Below are positions 18,725 through 29,437 of a stretch of DNA of 52,480 nt, in pieces (positions within the stretch are counted from its first letter, which is position 1; each line of letters begins with the position of its first letter). Made by a program: the position numbers and the translations under genes. The DNA comes from Gammaproteobacteria bacterium (GTDB lineage: Bacteria > Pseudomonadota > Gammaproteobacteria > Pseudomonadales > Pseudohongiellaceae). The notes beneath the pieces were generated by a model. It was not told the origin of the DNA, made no database searches, and saw only the letters and a list, made by a program, of their open reading frames with translations. The stretch spans positions 1 to 52,480 of the forward strand of contig BPDI01000020.1 in assembly GCA_019654215.1 (NCBI GenBank), written 5' to 3'.

Positions 18725-19821
18725 ATGGATTCCTACAAAATCGCAATATTAGATGGCGATGGCATTGGTCCCGAGATTATGTACGAAGCGACCAAGATCT
18801 TGGATCTGGTCGCTGAACGCAATCAAGTTAATTTTGAATTATTAGCTGCACCTTTTGGAGCTTCAGCTTATTTCTCCATGGCCCTTCGTTTCCCAAAGAA
18901 TCAAAGGATATCTGTGATCAGGCAGATGCAATTCTAAAGGGGCCAATCGGGCTCAGTCATGAAGAATCAAAGAAAATTCCAGTAGATATGCACCTGAACG
19001 AGGCGCATTGTTGCCATTGAGGCGCCGATACAATACCTTTGCCAACTTCAGGCCAGTCTTCTTACCAAAAGGACTTGCCCATTTCTCTCCATTAAAACCG
19101 AGATCATTGGCGATGGAATCGACTTTATTATCATTCGCGAATTGGTAGGTGGTTTGTATTTTGGCAATAAAGAAACTGGAATTAATGAAGATGGAAAACG
19201 CTTTGTAAATGAAAGCCTTGAATACGATGAAGATCAAATTAAGCGAAACGCCAAAGTAGCATTTGATACAGCCCAGAAGCGTAAGAAAGTTCTACACAAT
19301 ATTCATAAAAGCAATGTACTGAAATCCAGCGTGCTCTGGAATGAAGTAATAGAAGAAGTTGCAGTAGATTACCCCGACGTGGAAATTATTCACATCCTGG
19401 TGGATGCTGCTGCGACCTATTTATGTCTTAATCCAGGTCAATTCGATGTCATGGTTATGGAAAATATGTTTGGCGATATTCTTTCCGATCAGGGTGGAGG
19501 CATTCTCGGCTCATTGGGACTTATGCCATCAGCCTGCATAGGTCCCAAGAAAGCTTATTATGAACCATCCCATGGTTCGGCCCCTGATATTGCCGGTCAA
19601 AGCATTGCTAATCCCTATTCTATGATTGGTTTCCCTGGCGATGATGCTGAGATGAGCTTCAACATGGAAGACGAAGCAAAGAAGGTCTGGCATGCGATGC
19701 AAAGTGTCTTTGCTCAGGGCTATTCCACTCCCGATCTTTCCAAGCCAGGTGCCGATGCCAAAATGATTAGTACTGATGGGGTTTTGGGGATTTAGTAGCT
19801 GAAGAACTAGCTAAACAGTAG
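18725..19821 (+). CDS. leuB: 3-isopropylmalate dehydrogenase (several frameshifts)
   Basis: Oxidises 3-isopropylmalate in leucine synthesis. The opening SYKIAILDGDGIGPEIMYEA is typical of the isocitrate/isopropylmalate dehydrogenase family. Later blocks are IIRELVGGLYFGNKE, the metal site in QFDVMVMENMFGDILSDQGG and GSLGLMPSA, and YEPSHGSAPDIAGQSIANP. The frame breaks near 18890, again near 19010-19100, and near 19785 in a G-rich run, after which DLVAEELAKQ ends at 19821. Total length (about 365 residues) is canonical. Its 3' end overlaps the convergent synthase gene by 11 nt. leuC and leuD are not in the window. Confidence 0.85.
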
Positions 19822-21328
19822 CTTGGCCAGCTTGTGCGTGCAGCATGACGTTAATCATGCGTAGCGTAGCTTTTACTGCCGCCAATACCTGGTTGGAATC
19901 AACCCTCGGGTTTTAAATTCTTGATCATCCGTTTGCCAGGGAATAATACATTCCGTTAGTGCGTCAGTTTTACCGCCACGAGGAATATGTACTTCATAGT
20001 CTGCCAAAAGGGCATGAAAATTCTTTCTCATTTAAGATTTTTTCGATAGCGTCCATAAACGCATCAAGCCACCGTTACCTGCTCCCGAACTCTGATATTT
20101 ATCACCGTCGATAGTTACCAGCACTGATGCTGTCTATCAACATCAAGACCAGTATTGATGTACAGTTATGCAGCTCAATGTGCTGATACTCTTTGCTTTC
20201 CATTATATCGGCAATAATAAATGGTAAATCTTCTGCAGTAATTACATGTTTGGAATCACCTAAGGCAAAAACCCGCTCTAAGACTTTTGCTTGATCTTCA
20301 GGTGACAGGATATACCCAGCTCTTCCAAATTATTTGCAATGAGGCCTTACCACTCATCTTCCGAGGGCTATTGCGTTTACGGGCAAATCTTTCAGGCTCA
20401 ATCTAGAAACATAGAGATTGCCTTTGAGGTCTCCATCGGCTGAATGCCGCTGTTTGAGTAAATACATCGCCCCAACCACCGGGTATTAGCAGCGATCCAT
20501 TTACCGGAAAAATTTTCCACCATCCCACTAGCAAGTGATGCGACTTTCATCGATAGAAATCTCGAATCCGAGCTTTCTTTTACCATGACCGAAACCCCTG
20601 CAAGGGAAGCATTCCCGGCTCGCTCACCAAGACAGTTTATGGTGCAGTGAATATTGTTTATGCCAGCTTATCGCCGCATAAACATTTGCAGTTGCTAGTC
20701 CTAATCGTTGTGAGGGTGAAAATCAACTCGGCCTCTGGAAATTGTTTTGCATTTCAGTTAACGCATCAAAAACTTCATTTGGTGCAAACAAACCGAGAGT
20801 GTCAGGTAATAAATAGTGGTTAATGCCAGGTGCTGAGTACCCGAGATTAACCCCCAAAACATAGTCCTTACTTTTTGATAACCACCCGACCAATCTTCCA
20901 AGTACATATTCACCTCAAACCTTTCTCCCCGCGTACTCAACGGTCCGAGTTATATCATCAATATGACTTTCCAGATCTTTGCCCAGTTGTTCCCGACAAT
21001 GCTTTTCACTTCCCTTTGCTAGAAGATTAACGACTTTGCCACCTGCACTGGTGATCCAGTCGACCTCGCTTTAATCAAAAGCCAAGCACTTCAACACAAT
21101 CGCGAGGCCCTGACTGGCTGCCCATTCACAAATCTGAGCGACCGCTTCCCTTTCACCTTCTGACACGCAGGCAGATGCCACTTCGATGCGGTCTACTTTT
21201 AGAGACTGCAACAGAGCACGAGCTATATTCACCTTTTCATTTGCCGAAAAGGATACCCCTGGTCTGCTCGCCATCCGCAAGGTGGTATCCATCAAGCGGA
21301 TATGACGGTTACTGTCAGAATCGCTCAT
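19811..21328 (-). CDS. Second 2-isopropylmalate synthase-type enzyme (many frameshifts)
   Basis: Starts MSDSDSNRHIRLMDTTLR and continues GVSFSANEKVNIARALLQSL with KVDRIEVASACVSEGEREAV, the HMGL-like barrel of the LeuA/homocitrate synthase superfamily. The active-site segment reads RMASRP instead of DGEQT. Adding one base at each end restores TLRDGEQTPGVSF. Fragments continue over all frames to GGLDAFMDAIEKIL, VHIPRGGKTDALTECIIPW and VDSNQVLAAVKATLRMINVM (regulatory domain). Length of 506 codons matches LeuA-type enzymes with a regulatory domain. It is distinct from leuA at 601; it could be an alternative isopropylmalate synthase or citramalate-type synthase. Converges on leuB. Confidence 0.7.
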
Positions 21329-21520
21329 ATTATCCTAAGTCTTATCGGTTTTTTCCGGCTTCTGCCCATCCTATTGGGATTAAGGTCGGAGGGGGGTCGG
21401 ATTCTAGCAAAAACTAACGCCCGCAAGAAGCCGAGTTTCCTGCGTTTTTATACGTTGACCTCTTCGATCATCGTTATATACTGCGCGCTGCATTACAGAA
21501 TTGAACCCTCGGGGAAAGCT

Positions 21521-22948
21521 ATGACGATAGAGATTTGTGTGCCGAAGGAAGTTCGTGAAGACGAACAACGGGTTGCATTAGTACCAGAAGTTGTCAATCG
21601 ACTGGCTAAAGATGAAATTAATGTGAGTATAGAATCAGGTGCTGGAGAGTTAGTTGGTTATACAGATGCCGACTATGGAAACGCAACTGTAGTATCAAGC
21701 TCCAGAGAATTACTTAGTAAAGCCGATATTACCCTAACCGTAAATCCAGCTACTTCGGAACAGATCGAACAATTAAAAGAAGGTTCCATCCTTATCGGGT
21801 TTTTAAACCCTCACTCTGATTTGGATCGCTTCAAACAGCTTGCCGCTAAAAATATTAGTGCGTTTTCAGTTGAGTTAATTCCCCGTATATCCCGCGCCCA
21901 AGCCATGGACGCCCTGTCATCTCAGGCATCGATTGCTGGATATAAAGCAGTACTGCTAGGCAGTAATATTCTCGGTAAGTTTCTTCCCATGTTAACCACT
22001 GCTGCGGGAACCATTCGCCCTTCAAAATGTTTGGTGATTGGTGCTGGCGTTGCCGGACTGCAAGCCATCGCTACCGCAAGAAGGCTAGGCGCCATTGTAG
22101 AAGGTTACGATGTTAGGGCAGCGGTAAAAGAACAAGTCGAATCGCTCGGCGCTAAGTTTGTTGATATCGAAATCAAAGCAGAAGGAGAAGGTGGTTACGC
22201 AAGAGAATTAAATGAAGAAGAGAAACAACAACAACAGGAAATTCTAGCGAAACATGTAGGCGCTGCGGATCTTATCGTTAGCACGGCAGCCATTCCTGGG
22301 AGGGCATCTCCACGCATTATTAGTACTACTATGGTAGAAGGAATGCGCGGCGGATCCGTAATCGTCGATCTGGCGGCTGAAGGCGGCGGAAACTGCGAAC
22401 TGACAAAGGTCGATGAAACAGTTTTACATAAAGGCGTAAAAATTTACGGGCCGGTAAATGTTCCGAGCATGGTTGGTAATCACGCCAGTGAACTCTATGC
22501 CAAAAACCTACAAAACTTTCTCGAGCTATTGATTCAGGAAGATGGAATCAATGTTGATCTTGAAGATGAGATTATCAACGGTAGCCTGATTACTCATTGC
22601 GGCCAAATTCATAATCCCTGGAATAAAAGAACAATTAGAAGGAGCTTTATCATGATTGAAGGTCTCGCTGCTTTATACATTTTTATGCTAGCTGGTTTCA
22701 CTGGTTATGAAATTATTAGTCGAGTGCCGGTTATCTTGCATACACCTTTAATGTCAGGATCAAACTTCGTCCACGGAATCGTGCTAGTAGGCGCAATGAT
22801 TGCGCTAGGAATTGCTGAAACTCCCACAGAACAATTCATTGGTTTTATCGCCGTACTGCTTGGAGCAGGAAACGCAGTAGGCGGCTACGTGGTAACGGAA
22901 CGCATGCTGGAAATGTTTAAATCCAGCGATAAAGGAAGCGAGGGTTAA
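21521..22948 (+). CDS. pntA: NAD(P) transhydrogenase subunit alpha (PntAA+PntAB in one frame)
   Basis: Part of the proton-pumping transhydrogenase that makes NADPH from NADH. Residues 1-375 form the NAD-binding domain: MTIEICVPKEVREDEQRVAL, SQASIAGYKAVLLG, VIGAGVAGLQAIATARRLGA, YGPVNVPSMVGNHAS. After GSLITHCGQIHNP come about 99 residues with three or four membrane spans (IEGLAALYIFMLAGFTGYEI, GIVLVGAMIALGIAETPT), equal to a separate PntAB in many bacteria. A full ribosome site (AAGGAG, 22639-22644) and ATG (22652) lie exactly at that border, and one lost base would give a stop just upstream. So two genes fused by an indel are likely. The start at 21521 (after GGGGAAAG) is preferred over the long upstream extension. 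Confidence 0.88.
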   Translation: MTIEICVPKEVREDEQRVALVPEVVNRLAKDEINVSIESGAGELVGYTDADYGNATVVSSSRELLSKADITLTVNPATSEQIEQLKEGSILIGFLNPHSDLDRFKQLAAKNISAFSVELIPRISRAQAMDALSSQASIAGYKAVLLGSNILGKFLPMLTTAAGTIRPSKCLVIGAGVAGLQAIATARRLGAIVEGYDVRAAVKEQVESLGAKFVDIEIKAEGEGGYARELNEEEKQQQQEILAKHVGAADLIVSTAAIPGRASPRIISTTMVEGMRGGSVIVDLAAEGGGNCELTKVDETVLHKGVKIYGPVNVPSMVGNHASELYAKNLQNFLELLIQEDGINVDLEDEIINGSLITHCGQIHNPWNKRTIRRSFIMIEGLAALYIFMLAGFTGYEIISRVPVILHTPLMSGSNFVHGIVLVGAMIALGIAETPTEQFIGFIAVLLGAGNAVGGYVVTERMLEMFKSSDKGSEG

Positions 22949-22951
22949 GAC

Positions 22952-24384
22952 ATGGAAACAATAATCCAGGCTTCATACTTCGTGGTTGCTGTCATTTTTA
23001 TTGTCGGCCTGAAACAAATGAGCTCTCCAGTCACTGCACGGCGGGGAATATTGTGGGCTGGCGCTGCCATGGTTATCGCTACGCTGGTAACGTTCCTAGC
23101 TCCACAGATTATAGATAGCGATCAGGCTGCAACAAACGTTGGCTTAATTATTCTCGCCATAGCAATTGGTGGCGGTTATGCCTGGTGGAGCGGCAAGCGC
23201 GTGGCCATGACCGATATGCCGCAAATGATTGCCATGTACAACGGCATGGGTGGAGGAGCTGCCGCAACAATCGCAGCTGTTGAAATGCTGAAAGCTTCAA
23301 GAGAAGCAGCCTTGGATCCAACCGAGGCAACAACGATTGCCGATGCCTTAAATCCAGATGTGGCAGTTCTTGCAATTCTCGGCGCAATTATCGGAACTAT
23401 TTCGTTTAGCGGCAGTATTATCGCTTGGGCCAAACTGGATGGCCGCTTAAATCGGTCAAAGCTTTTACCGGGCCAGCATTTTATTAATGCAATTCTTGCC
23501 ATTGTTACCGTTGGCTTTGCTATTTCAATCTATTTCACTGGTGGTGATCTAACGCCAATAATCGTTTTCTTCTCCTTAGCATTGGTGCTAGGAATCTTCA
23601 TTACCATCCCAGTTGGTGGCGCCGATATGCCAGTAATCATTTCACTGTTCAATGCATTAACTGGATTGGCAGTTGGATTCGAAGGATATGTATTAGGTAA
23701 CGCTGCAATGATCATCGCCGGTATTGTTGTTGGTTCCGCTGGATCGTTGCTCACCCATCTAATGGCCGTTGCTATGAATCGTTCGTAGCTAACGTATTCT
23801 TTGCCGGCGTTGGGACCGATAGTGGAGCGACCGGGGAAGGAACCCAGGGAGAAATGAAAGAAATCCAGGCCCAGGATGCCGGAATACTGATGGCTTTTGC
23901 CAATCAGGTGGTCATTATTCCCGGATACGGCATGGCTGTAGCGCAAGCCCAACACAAGATATGGGAATTGACTCAATTACTGAACGACAAAGGCGTCTCT
24001 GTTAAGTTTGCCATTCACCCGGTTGCGGGAAGAATGCCTGGACACATGAATGTGCTATTGGCGGAAGCCGGTGTTCCTTACGATATGATTTACGACATGG
24101 AAGACATCAATGCCAATTTCAAGACCACTACAGTTGCTTTGGTAATAGGCGCAAACGATGTAGTGAACCCTTCGGCCAAGACTGACACTAACAGTCCCCT
24201 TTATGGCATGCCGATCCTGGACGCGATTGATTCCGATAATGTTATCGTTATTAAGCGTGGTCGCGGCGCTGGATTCTCAGGTGTTGAAAATCCATTGTTC
24301 TTCGCAGATAACACCAAGATGTTATTTGGTGACGGCCAAAAAGCTGCGAATGAGTTGATCCAAGCAGTCAAAGAGCTAGGTTAA
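22952..24384 (+). CDS. pntB: NAD(P) transhydrogenase subunit beta (one frameshift)
   Basis: Membrane domain plus NADP-binding domain III of the transhydrogenase. The first 279 codons hold about nine hydrophobic segments with MIAMYNGMGGGAAATIAAVE and GGADMPVIISLFNALTGLAV. After NRS at 23786 a stop appears; restoring one base gives VANVFFAGVGTDSGATGEG and then the second frame EIQAQDAGILMAFANQVVII, PGYGMAVAQAQHKIWEL, VAGRMPGHMNVLLAEAGVPY and KRGRGAGFSGVENPLFF. Corrected length is 477 residues. It starts 3 nt after pntA, so is cotranscribed with it. Confidence 0.9.
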
Positions 24385-24387
24385 CTA

Positions 24388-24878
24388 TTGAGTGAGCCAG
24401 AAGTATTAGAAGAACAGAACTTTCCTCGCGCCGGTTTGTTCCGGCGCCTTGCAGCCCTTATTTACGATATGTTCCTGGTAGCAGCGATCTGGATGCTACT
24501 AGGATTCATATTTCAACAAATTTTTGGAATAGAAAACCAGGTTATCGATGGCCGCGTTATGACCGATCCAGTTGCGGACAATCTATTATTCATTTTGATG
24601 ATTCTTAGTTGTTTTACTTTTTACAGCTGGTTCTGGATGCGCAGTGGACAAACTCTTGGCATGTTGGCTTGGCGTATCAGAGTTAAGTCAATCGAAGAAG
24701 GGAAGATCAATTTCACCCAAGCACTAGTTCGGTTCCTGGCGCATGGCCTGCATTCCTCATGCTAGGTTTAGGATATTTCTGGATTTTTTTCGATGATCAA
24801 GGCGATGCTGTGCATGATAAGTTATCCTATAGCAAAGTTATTGTGCTACCGAAGTCTTATAGTCCGTTTAATTCCTAA
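24388..24878 (+). CDS. RDD family membrane protein (one frameshift)
   Basis: Starts at TTG 24388, only 3 nt after pntB. The RDD signature is clear: RAGLFRRLAALIYDMFLVAA with hydrophobic span WMLLGFIF, then a second span ILMILSCFTFYSWFWM and QTLGMLAWRIRVKS. The frame breaks near 24745 in VRFLAHGL. The next frame gives AWPAFLMLGLGYFWIFFDDQ and GDAVHDKLSYSKVIVLPKS, ending at 24878. This matches the RDD C-terminus (D..Q..HD...G/S). About 163 residues. Function unknown; position suggests cotranscription with the transhydrogenase. Confidence 0.75.
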
Positions 24879-24963
24879 TTTAAAATTAGTCCGCATATTC
24901 TGGCAGTCGCTACAAATAAACATTTGCTCTTGCACCTGCGCGAATAGCATTGTGCAAACAATG

Positions 24964-26034
24964 CTAACGAATTTTGCGTAAAAGAAAAAATCCGAGAAAT
25001 GCGCACAGCACTATAGGAACTAATACTGCTAACAGTGGGTTAAAGCCATATAGAAGACTCGCCGGTTCCATCATGCGTTGTAAAATAGTAAATACCAGCC
25101 CAATTCCCAGAGCGACAAATACTCTTGCGCCCATCGTTGCTTCGCGCAATGGGCCGAATACAAATGAAATTGCGAGAACCACCAAGGCTAATGTTGAAAT
25201 TGGTTGCAGGAGTTTCTTCCAAAACGCCAGGTAGTAGGTATCACTATCCAATCCTTCCTTTTTAAAATATTCGGCAAACTGATAAAGGCCAGATATTGAT
25301 TGTTCATCGGTTCAACCAATAAAACACTGAGTAGCTCTGGCGACAATTCAACCCGCCAATCTTCTTGCAAAAAGTTTCGGGTAATAACTGCACCAGACTA
25401 AATAAACTTTCTTCCACGTTGTTTAATTGCCAATAACTATCGCTTTCCTGATCAATGTAGCTAGCGGACTCGGCGAAGCTTGCTGAAAGTATTTGTAGAT
25501 TGTCGTCTATTTTATAACGACTTAACCAAACAACTCCCGACCGCCTGGAGCAATGGCGTTGATTGAATAAAATCATCACCTATCCGCTGCCAATTTCCCC
25601 TGATCGGAATTTATTGAACGGTGCCACTCTTTTGGGAATCGCCTTGTTAGATTGTGCGAGCTGTTCTAATGGCGGCGAAAGTATTCTCCAAGTAAAAGCT
25701 CAAAACCATGAAAAAAATGTTGGCTTCAATACGGCAAATACAATGCGCGAAACTCTTACCCCGCAGACTGCATAACAACCAGCTCGTTATTCGATGCGAG
25801 CACGCCAAGACCAATTAATGCACCACCCAATGCAGCAAACGGAAGCAATTCATAAATACTCGTAGGCATAGTGAACAAAACGAAAGTGGTGCATTTGCCA
25901 TGGTGTAGTTTTCATCAGTATCTGCAATCTGATCCAGCAAGCTAAAGATAAGACCCAAACATCCCAATTAACGCGATTACTACTAACATGGATAGCAACA
26001 CAGTGTTGCGAATATGGCGATCCAGTTGATTCAT
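24964..26034 (-). CDS. lptG: LPS export permease LptG (many frameshifts)
   Basis: One of two membrane permeases of the LptBFG exporter that lifts lipopolysaccharide from the inner membrane. ATG 26034 gives MNQLDRHIRNTVLLSMLVVI. The C-terminal end is intact: WKKLLQPISTLALVVLAISF, VFGPLREATMGARVFVALGI, PASLLYGFNPLLAVLVPIVL. The middle is spread over several frames. The distance from start to stop fits 357 residues, the usual size. The ATG overlaps the lptF stop (ATGA). Convergent with the RDD gene. Confidence 0.8.
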
Positions 26035-27159
26035 CTTGTCCGCCCCAACGACAAGTAACGACTTAAGTCAGGGTATCGGAATAGCAATATGCCCACAGTA
26101 ATAAACAGAGCGTGTACCCACCACATTCCGACGCAGCTTTAATTCACCTTCAGCTACCATGTCTCGAGTTAATTGAAGAAGCAAAAAATAAGTAGCATAA
26201 ATAATTGCCGCTGAAATTAACTTGCTGTATCTACCCTGACGGGGATCAACCTGACTCATTGGTACTGCTATAAGGGTAAATTTCGGGTATTAAAAGAATT
26301 ATTGAAAGACGCCATTGAAACTCCGCTTGGTGTTCCGCCTGATTCGAACCAATAAGTTCCATGGTCGCTAAAGACTCTTCTTCAAGTATTTCTTCGAACT
26401 CTGTTGACTCAGGCAAAAGAATTAACTGAACATCAAACTGCGCGATGGAAAAATCTCCCTGCCCCGGTGTTCCATCATACTGATAGACATTTTCCAAGCG
26501 CATAAAGCGTGCGCCGGTTTGAGCGTCAACAACTGGTTTGCATTTTTTGCGAGTAAAATTCGCGGTGGTGTAGTTTCAGATTCAGTGTCGGACTGATCGT
26601 CCTGCCGAGATTCTGTGCTTAATGCAACAAAGACATTACCTAACTGACGACCAACTTCGGGTACTATGTTTGCCCGTTCAGCATAGGTAATCCGACCCCA
26701 TCGCTAAAGGATTGAAACTGCCCGGCAACGATTAAATCTATTTCCGTTAATTGTTCTTGATTCTGTTTAAGCTGTTCGGTGTTGCGTGCTCCCCATGGAG
26801 CAATACTCAAGCTTATGGCCGCCATGAAAATAATTACGGCAATAGAAGTCAGAAATGTTAAAGCGAGAAGCGGCGCTGACTAAATCCAGATCCCAACAAC
26901 CCCACCATTTCATTTTCTGCATACATAGGGCCATAGCCCAGAAGTATGCCGAGGAAAAAGCTAAGGGGACGATCACTAGGAAAAAGTCCGGCAGGCGATA
27001 AAACATCAGTAACAGTAATACGTCTGATCCCAGTTCTCCGGCTACTGCTTGACCCAGATATTGGATAAAACGGCTGGTCAAGCCTACTACTAGCAGGATT
27101 AGGGTAACCGCGGTCATTACCTGCAGGATTTGTTTGCTGAGATAGCGAAAGATAATCAA
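26031..27159 (-). CDS. lptF: LPS export permease LptF (many frameshifts)
   Basis: Partner permease of LptG. The N-terminus is clean: MIIFRYLSKQILQVMTAVTL, then LVVGLTSRFIQYLGQAVAGE and MFYRLPDFFLVIVPLAFSSA, the first membrane spans. The periplasmic middle is broken into short pieces (for example VYQYDGTPGQGDFSIAQFDV near 26480). The C-terminus reads ILLFRYPDLSRYLSLGRTR and ends in TGA overlapping the lptG start. Distance fits about 376 residues, normal for LptF. The lptF-lptG order facing pepA is the standard gammaproteobacterial arrangement. Confidence 0.82.
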
Positions 27160-27247
27160 TGAAACTCGACACCTTGAGTACTGCTCGACAGCAGTTTACT
27201 CGAATAAGTGCATAAAAGTCAGCTAGTTAGGAAACGCGAAGCTGGGA

Positions 27248-27691
27248 TTAAGCGACCTGAATTTCCGGTTGGCCCAGCATACTCTTGAAGGCAATAGGCA
27301 CTTGAGATAGCTCATGCTGGTCGAAATCGAAGAACACCACACCAATCTTGGCGTTGCACACTACTGAATCCAATGCGCTATTTGTCACTTGCATGCCAAT
27401 GTCGAATCCATAACGGTTGAATTTGCTTACACCCACATCGATTATGAGACGGTCATTGGCGAAAGATTCGGAACGATAATCGACTGCCAGGTCTGTAACC
27501 ACCATACCCAGCCCAAAAAAATTGGATTCGGCAAAACCGAGACTAGCAAGAAACTGAAGGCGAGCTTCATGGAGAATACTAACCATGGAAACATTGTCGA
27601 TATGTTTGGCGTAGTTAACATCACTAAGCCCTACGGTGTGTCCCATACTGAACAAAAATTGATCAGGTATAGCTACTTTTGTGCGTGGCAT
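27248..27691 (-). CDS. Acyl-CoA thioesterase (4HBT hotdog fold)
   Basis: 147 residues with a hotdog thioesterase pattern: HTVGLSDVNYAKHIDNVSMV near the N-terminus, followed by the long helix region SILHEARLQFLASLG, and strands RLIIDVGVSKFNRYGFDIGM and VCNAKIGVVFFDFDQHELSQ. Family members hydrolyse acyl-CoA thioesters; the substrate is not visible. AAGGAG precedes the ATG. It lies between lptF and pepA, which usually adjoin each other, so it is an insertion in a conserved neighbourhood. Clean frame. Confidence 0.75.
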   Translation of the reverse strand: MPRTKVAIPDQFLFSMGHTVGLSDVNYAKHIDNVSMVSILHEARLQFLASLGFAESNFFGLGMVVTDLAVDYRSESFANDRLIIDVGVSKFNRYGFDIGMQVTNSALDSVVCNAKIGVVFFDFDQHELSQVPIAFKSMLGQPEIQVA

Positions 27692-27929
27692 CCCAACTCC
27701 TTAAACTGGGCTATACTGTCTTAACTGCTATGACAGCCAAATTTTTAATAGGTTCAATAGCATTTTTCCCTAAGAAATCACGCGCTTCTTACTAGAACGT
27801 TTTCGTATTTTCCGAGCTACTTTTGTTCATTTTTTGAGCGCTATTGCTTAACTAATTGAATAACTTTAGGATTACGGCTCTTAAAATTTACTGTCCAAAT
27901 TTTCTCGATAGTTAGGAGAAAAATCACCT

Positions 27930-29417
27930 ATGAGGTATTCAATAAAAGCGGGTTCTCCGGAGAAAGTTAACGTCGACTGCCTAGTAGTGGCCATCTGGAA
28001 TAAGGGCACTTTGTCTGACGAGGCCAAGCAGATCGACATCGCGGCAAGCAAAACAATAAGCAAAATCCTGAAATCCGGAGATTTCATTGGAAAGCTGGGT
28101 GAGACTCAGCTTATTCACAATCCCGCAGGCATTTCTGCGAAAAGAGTTTTGCTAGTAGGAGCAGGTGATAAAAAGAAGCTGAGCGGCAAAGCCGTCGCAA
28201 AACTAATGAGCTCAGCACTTAAAGTCATACGTGCATCACAAGCCAGCTCAGTGCATTTCGCCTTCAACAACATCACCATTATCGATCGAGACGGAAACTG
28301 GTTGGCCGCTCGAGTATCTCAGGAAACAGAAATCGCTAACTATCGATACGATACAACCAAAAGCAAGAAAGCCAAGGCTTACGCTACACAGTCAGTTTCT
28401 CTGTCTTCCCTTTCAGGCGCAAGAAGGAAAAATTTAGAAGTTTCATTAAAGCGCGGAAAAGCCATTGGTAGGGCAGTGAATCGCGCGCGAGAACTCGGTA
28501 ATTTACCAGGCAATATCTGCACGCCAACTTATCTCGCACAACAAGCCACTTTATTGGCCGATCGCAATCGATCCATCACCACTCAAATTCTTAGCGAAAA
28601 ACAAATGGCGCGGCTAGGCATGGGATCACTGCTGTCCGTTGGACATGGTTCGGCAGAAGAATCTAAATTAATCATTATTCGCCACAAGGGCGCTAAAGCG
28701 GATAGTAAACCTTTCGCTATCGTCGGCAAGGGAATTACTTTTGACACCGGTGGCATAAGCCTGAAATCTGGCGCCGCCATGGATGAAATGAAATTTGATA
28801 TGTGTGGTGCCGCCAGTGTAGTTGCCACCATGGGCGCTGTCGCAGATTTAAAGCTGCCAATCAATATTGTAGGCGTAGTGGCTGCGGCTGAAAACATGCC
28901 CAGCGATCGCGCCACCAAACCCGGAGACATCGTAACCAGTATGTCGGGTAAAACTATTGAGATATTGAACACTGACGCCGAAGGAAGATTAGTTCTCTGC
29001 GATGCCCTTACCTACGTAGAAAAATTTAAACCCCGCAGCATAATCGATATTGCGACCTTAACAGGTGCTGCAGTGGCAACTTTTGGTTCCCATGTAAACG
29101 CCTTGCTAAGCAACAACGATGAACTTGCAGATATACTCATCGATTGTGGTGAAGAAGTATTGGATAGAGCCTGGCAACTGCCACTGTGGGACGAGTACCA
29201 AAGCATGTTGAATAGCAATTTTGCCGATATCGCCAATATTGGTGGTCCCAGAGCTGGAACCATAACTGCTGCCTGTTTTCTGTCGCGATTTACCGAAAAA
29301 CAGAAATGGGCGCATCTGGATATAGCGGGTTCAGCCTGGCATTCAGGTGCACAAAAAGGTGCGACTGGCAGGCCAGTGTCCTTGCTTGTAGAGTATTTAA
29401 GTCGGCAAAAAGCCTAA
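27930..29417 (+). CDS. pepA: Leucyl aminopeptidase (cytosol aminopeptidase, M17)
   Basis: A zinc/manganese exopeptidase, 495 residues, intact. The N-terminal macro-like domain begins MRYSIKAGSPEKVNVDCLVV. The catalytic domain shows GKGITFDTGGISLK, MKFDMCGAASVVATM, the signature NTDAEGRLVLCDALTY and DIATLTGAAVATFG. In some gammaproteobacteria PepA also binds DNA. AGGAGA lies about 10 nt before the ATG. It leads holC and valS on the plus strand. Confidence 0.96.
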   Translation: MRYSIKAGSPEKVNVDCLVVAIWNKGTLSDEAKQIDIAASKTISKILKSGDFIGKLGETQLIHNPAGISAKRVLLVGAGDKKKLSGKAVAKLMSSALKVIRASQASSVHFAFNNITIIDRDGNWLAARVSQETEIANYRYDTTKSKKAKAYATQSVSLSSLSGARRKNLEVSLKRGKAIGRAVNRARELGNLPGNICTPTYLAQQATLLADRNRSITTQILSEKQMARLGMGSLLSVGHGSAEESKLIIIRHKGAKADSKPFAIVGKGITFDTGGISLKSGAAMDEMKFDMCGAASVVATMGAVADLKLPINIVGVVAAAENMPSDRATKPGDIVTSMSGKTIEILNTDAEGRLVLCDALTYVEKFKPRSIIDIATLTGAAVATFGSHVNALLSNNDELADILIDCGEEVLDRAWQLPLWDEYQSMLNSNFADIANIGGPRAGTITAACFLSRFTEKQKWAHLDIAGSAWHSGAQKGATGRPVSLLVEYLSRQKA

Positions 29418-29437
29418 TTTAAAGTCGCCCGCGACTC

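Noticed and set aside
23530..23976. 148-codon minus-strand frame inside pntB
   Set aside because: Antisense shadow of a conserved gene; low-complexity, no start signal.
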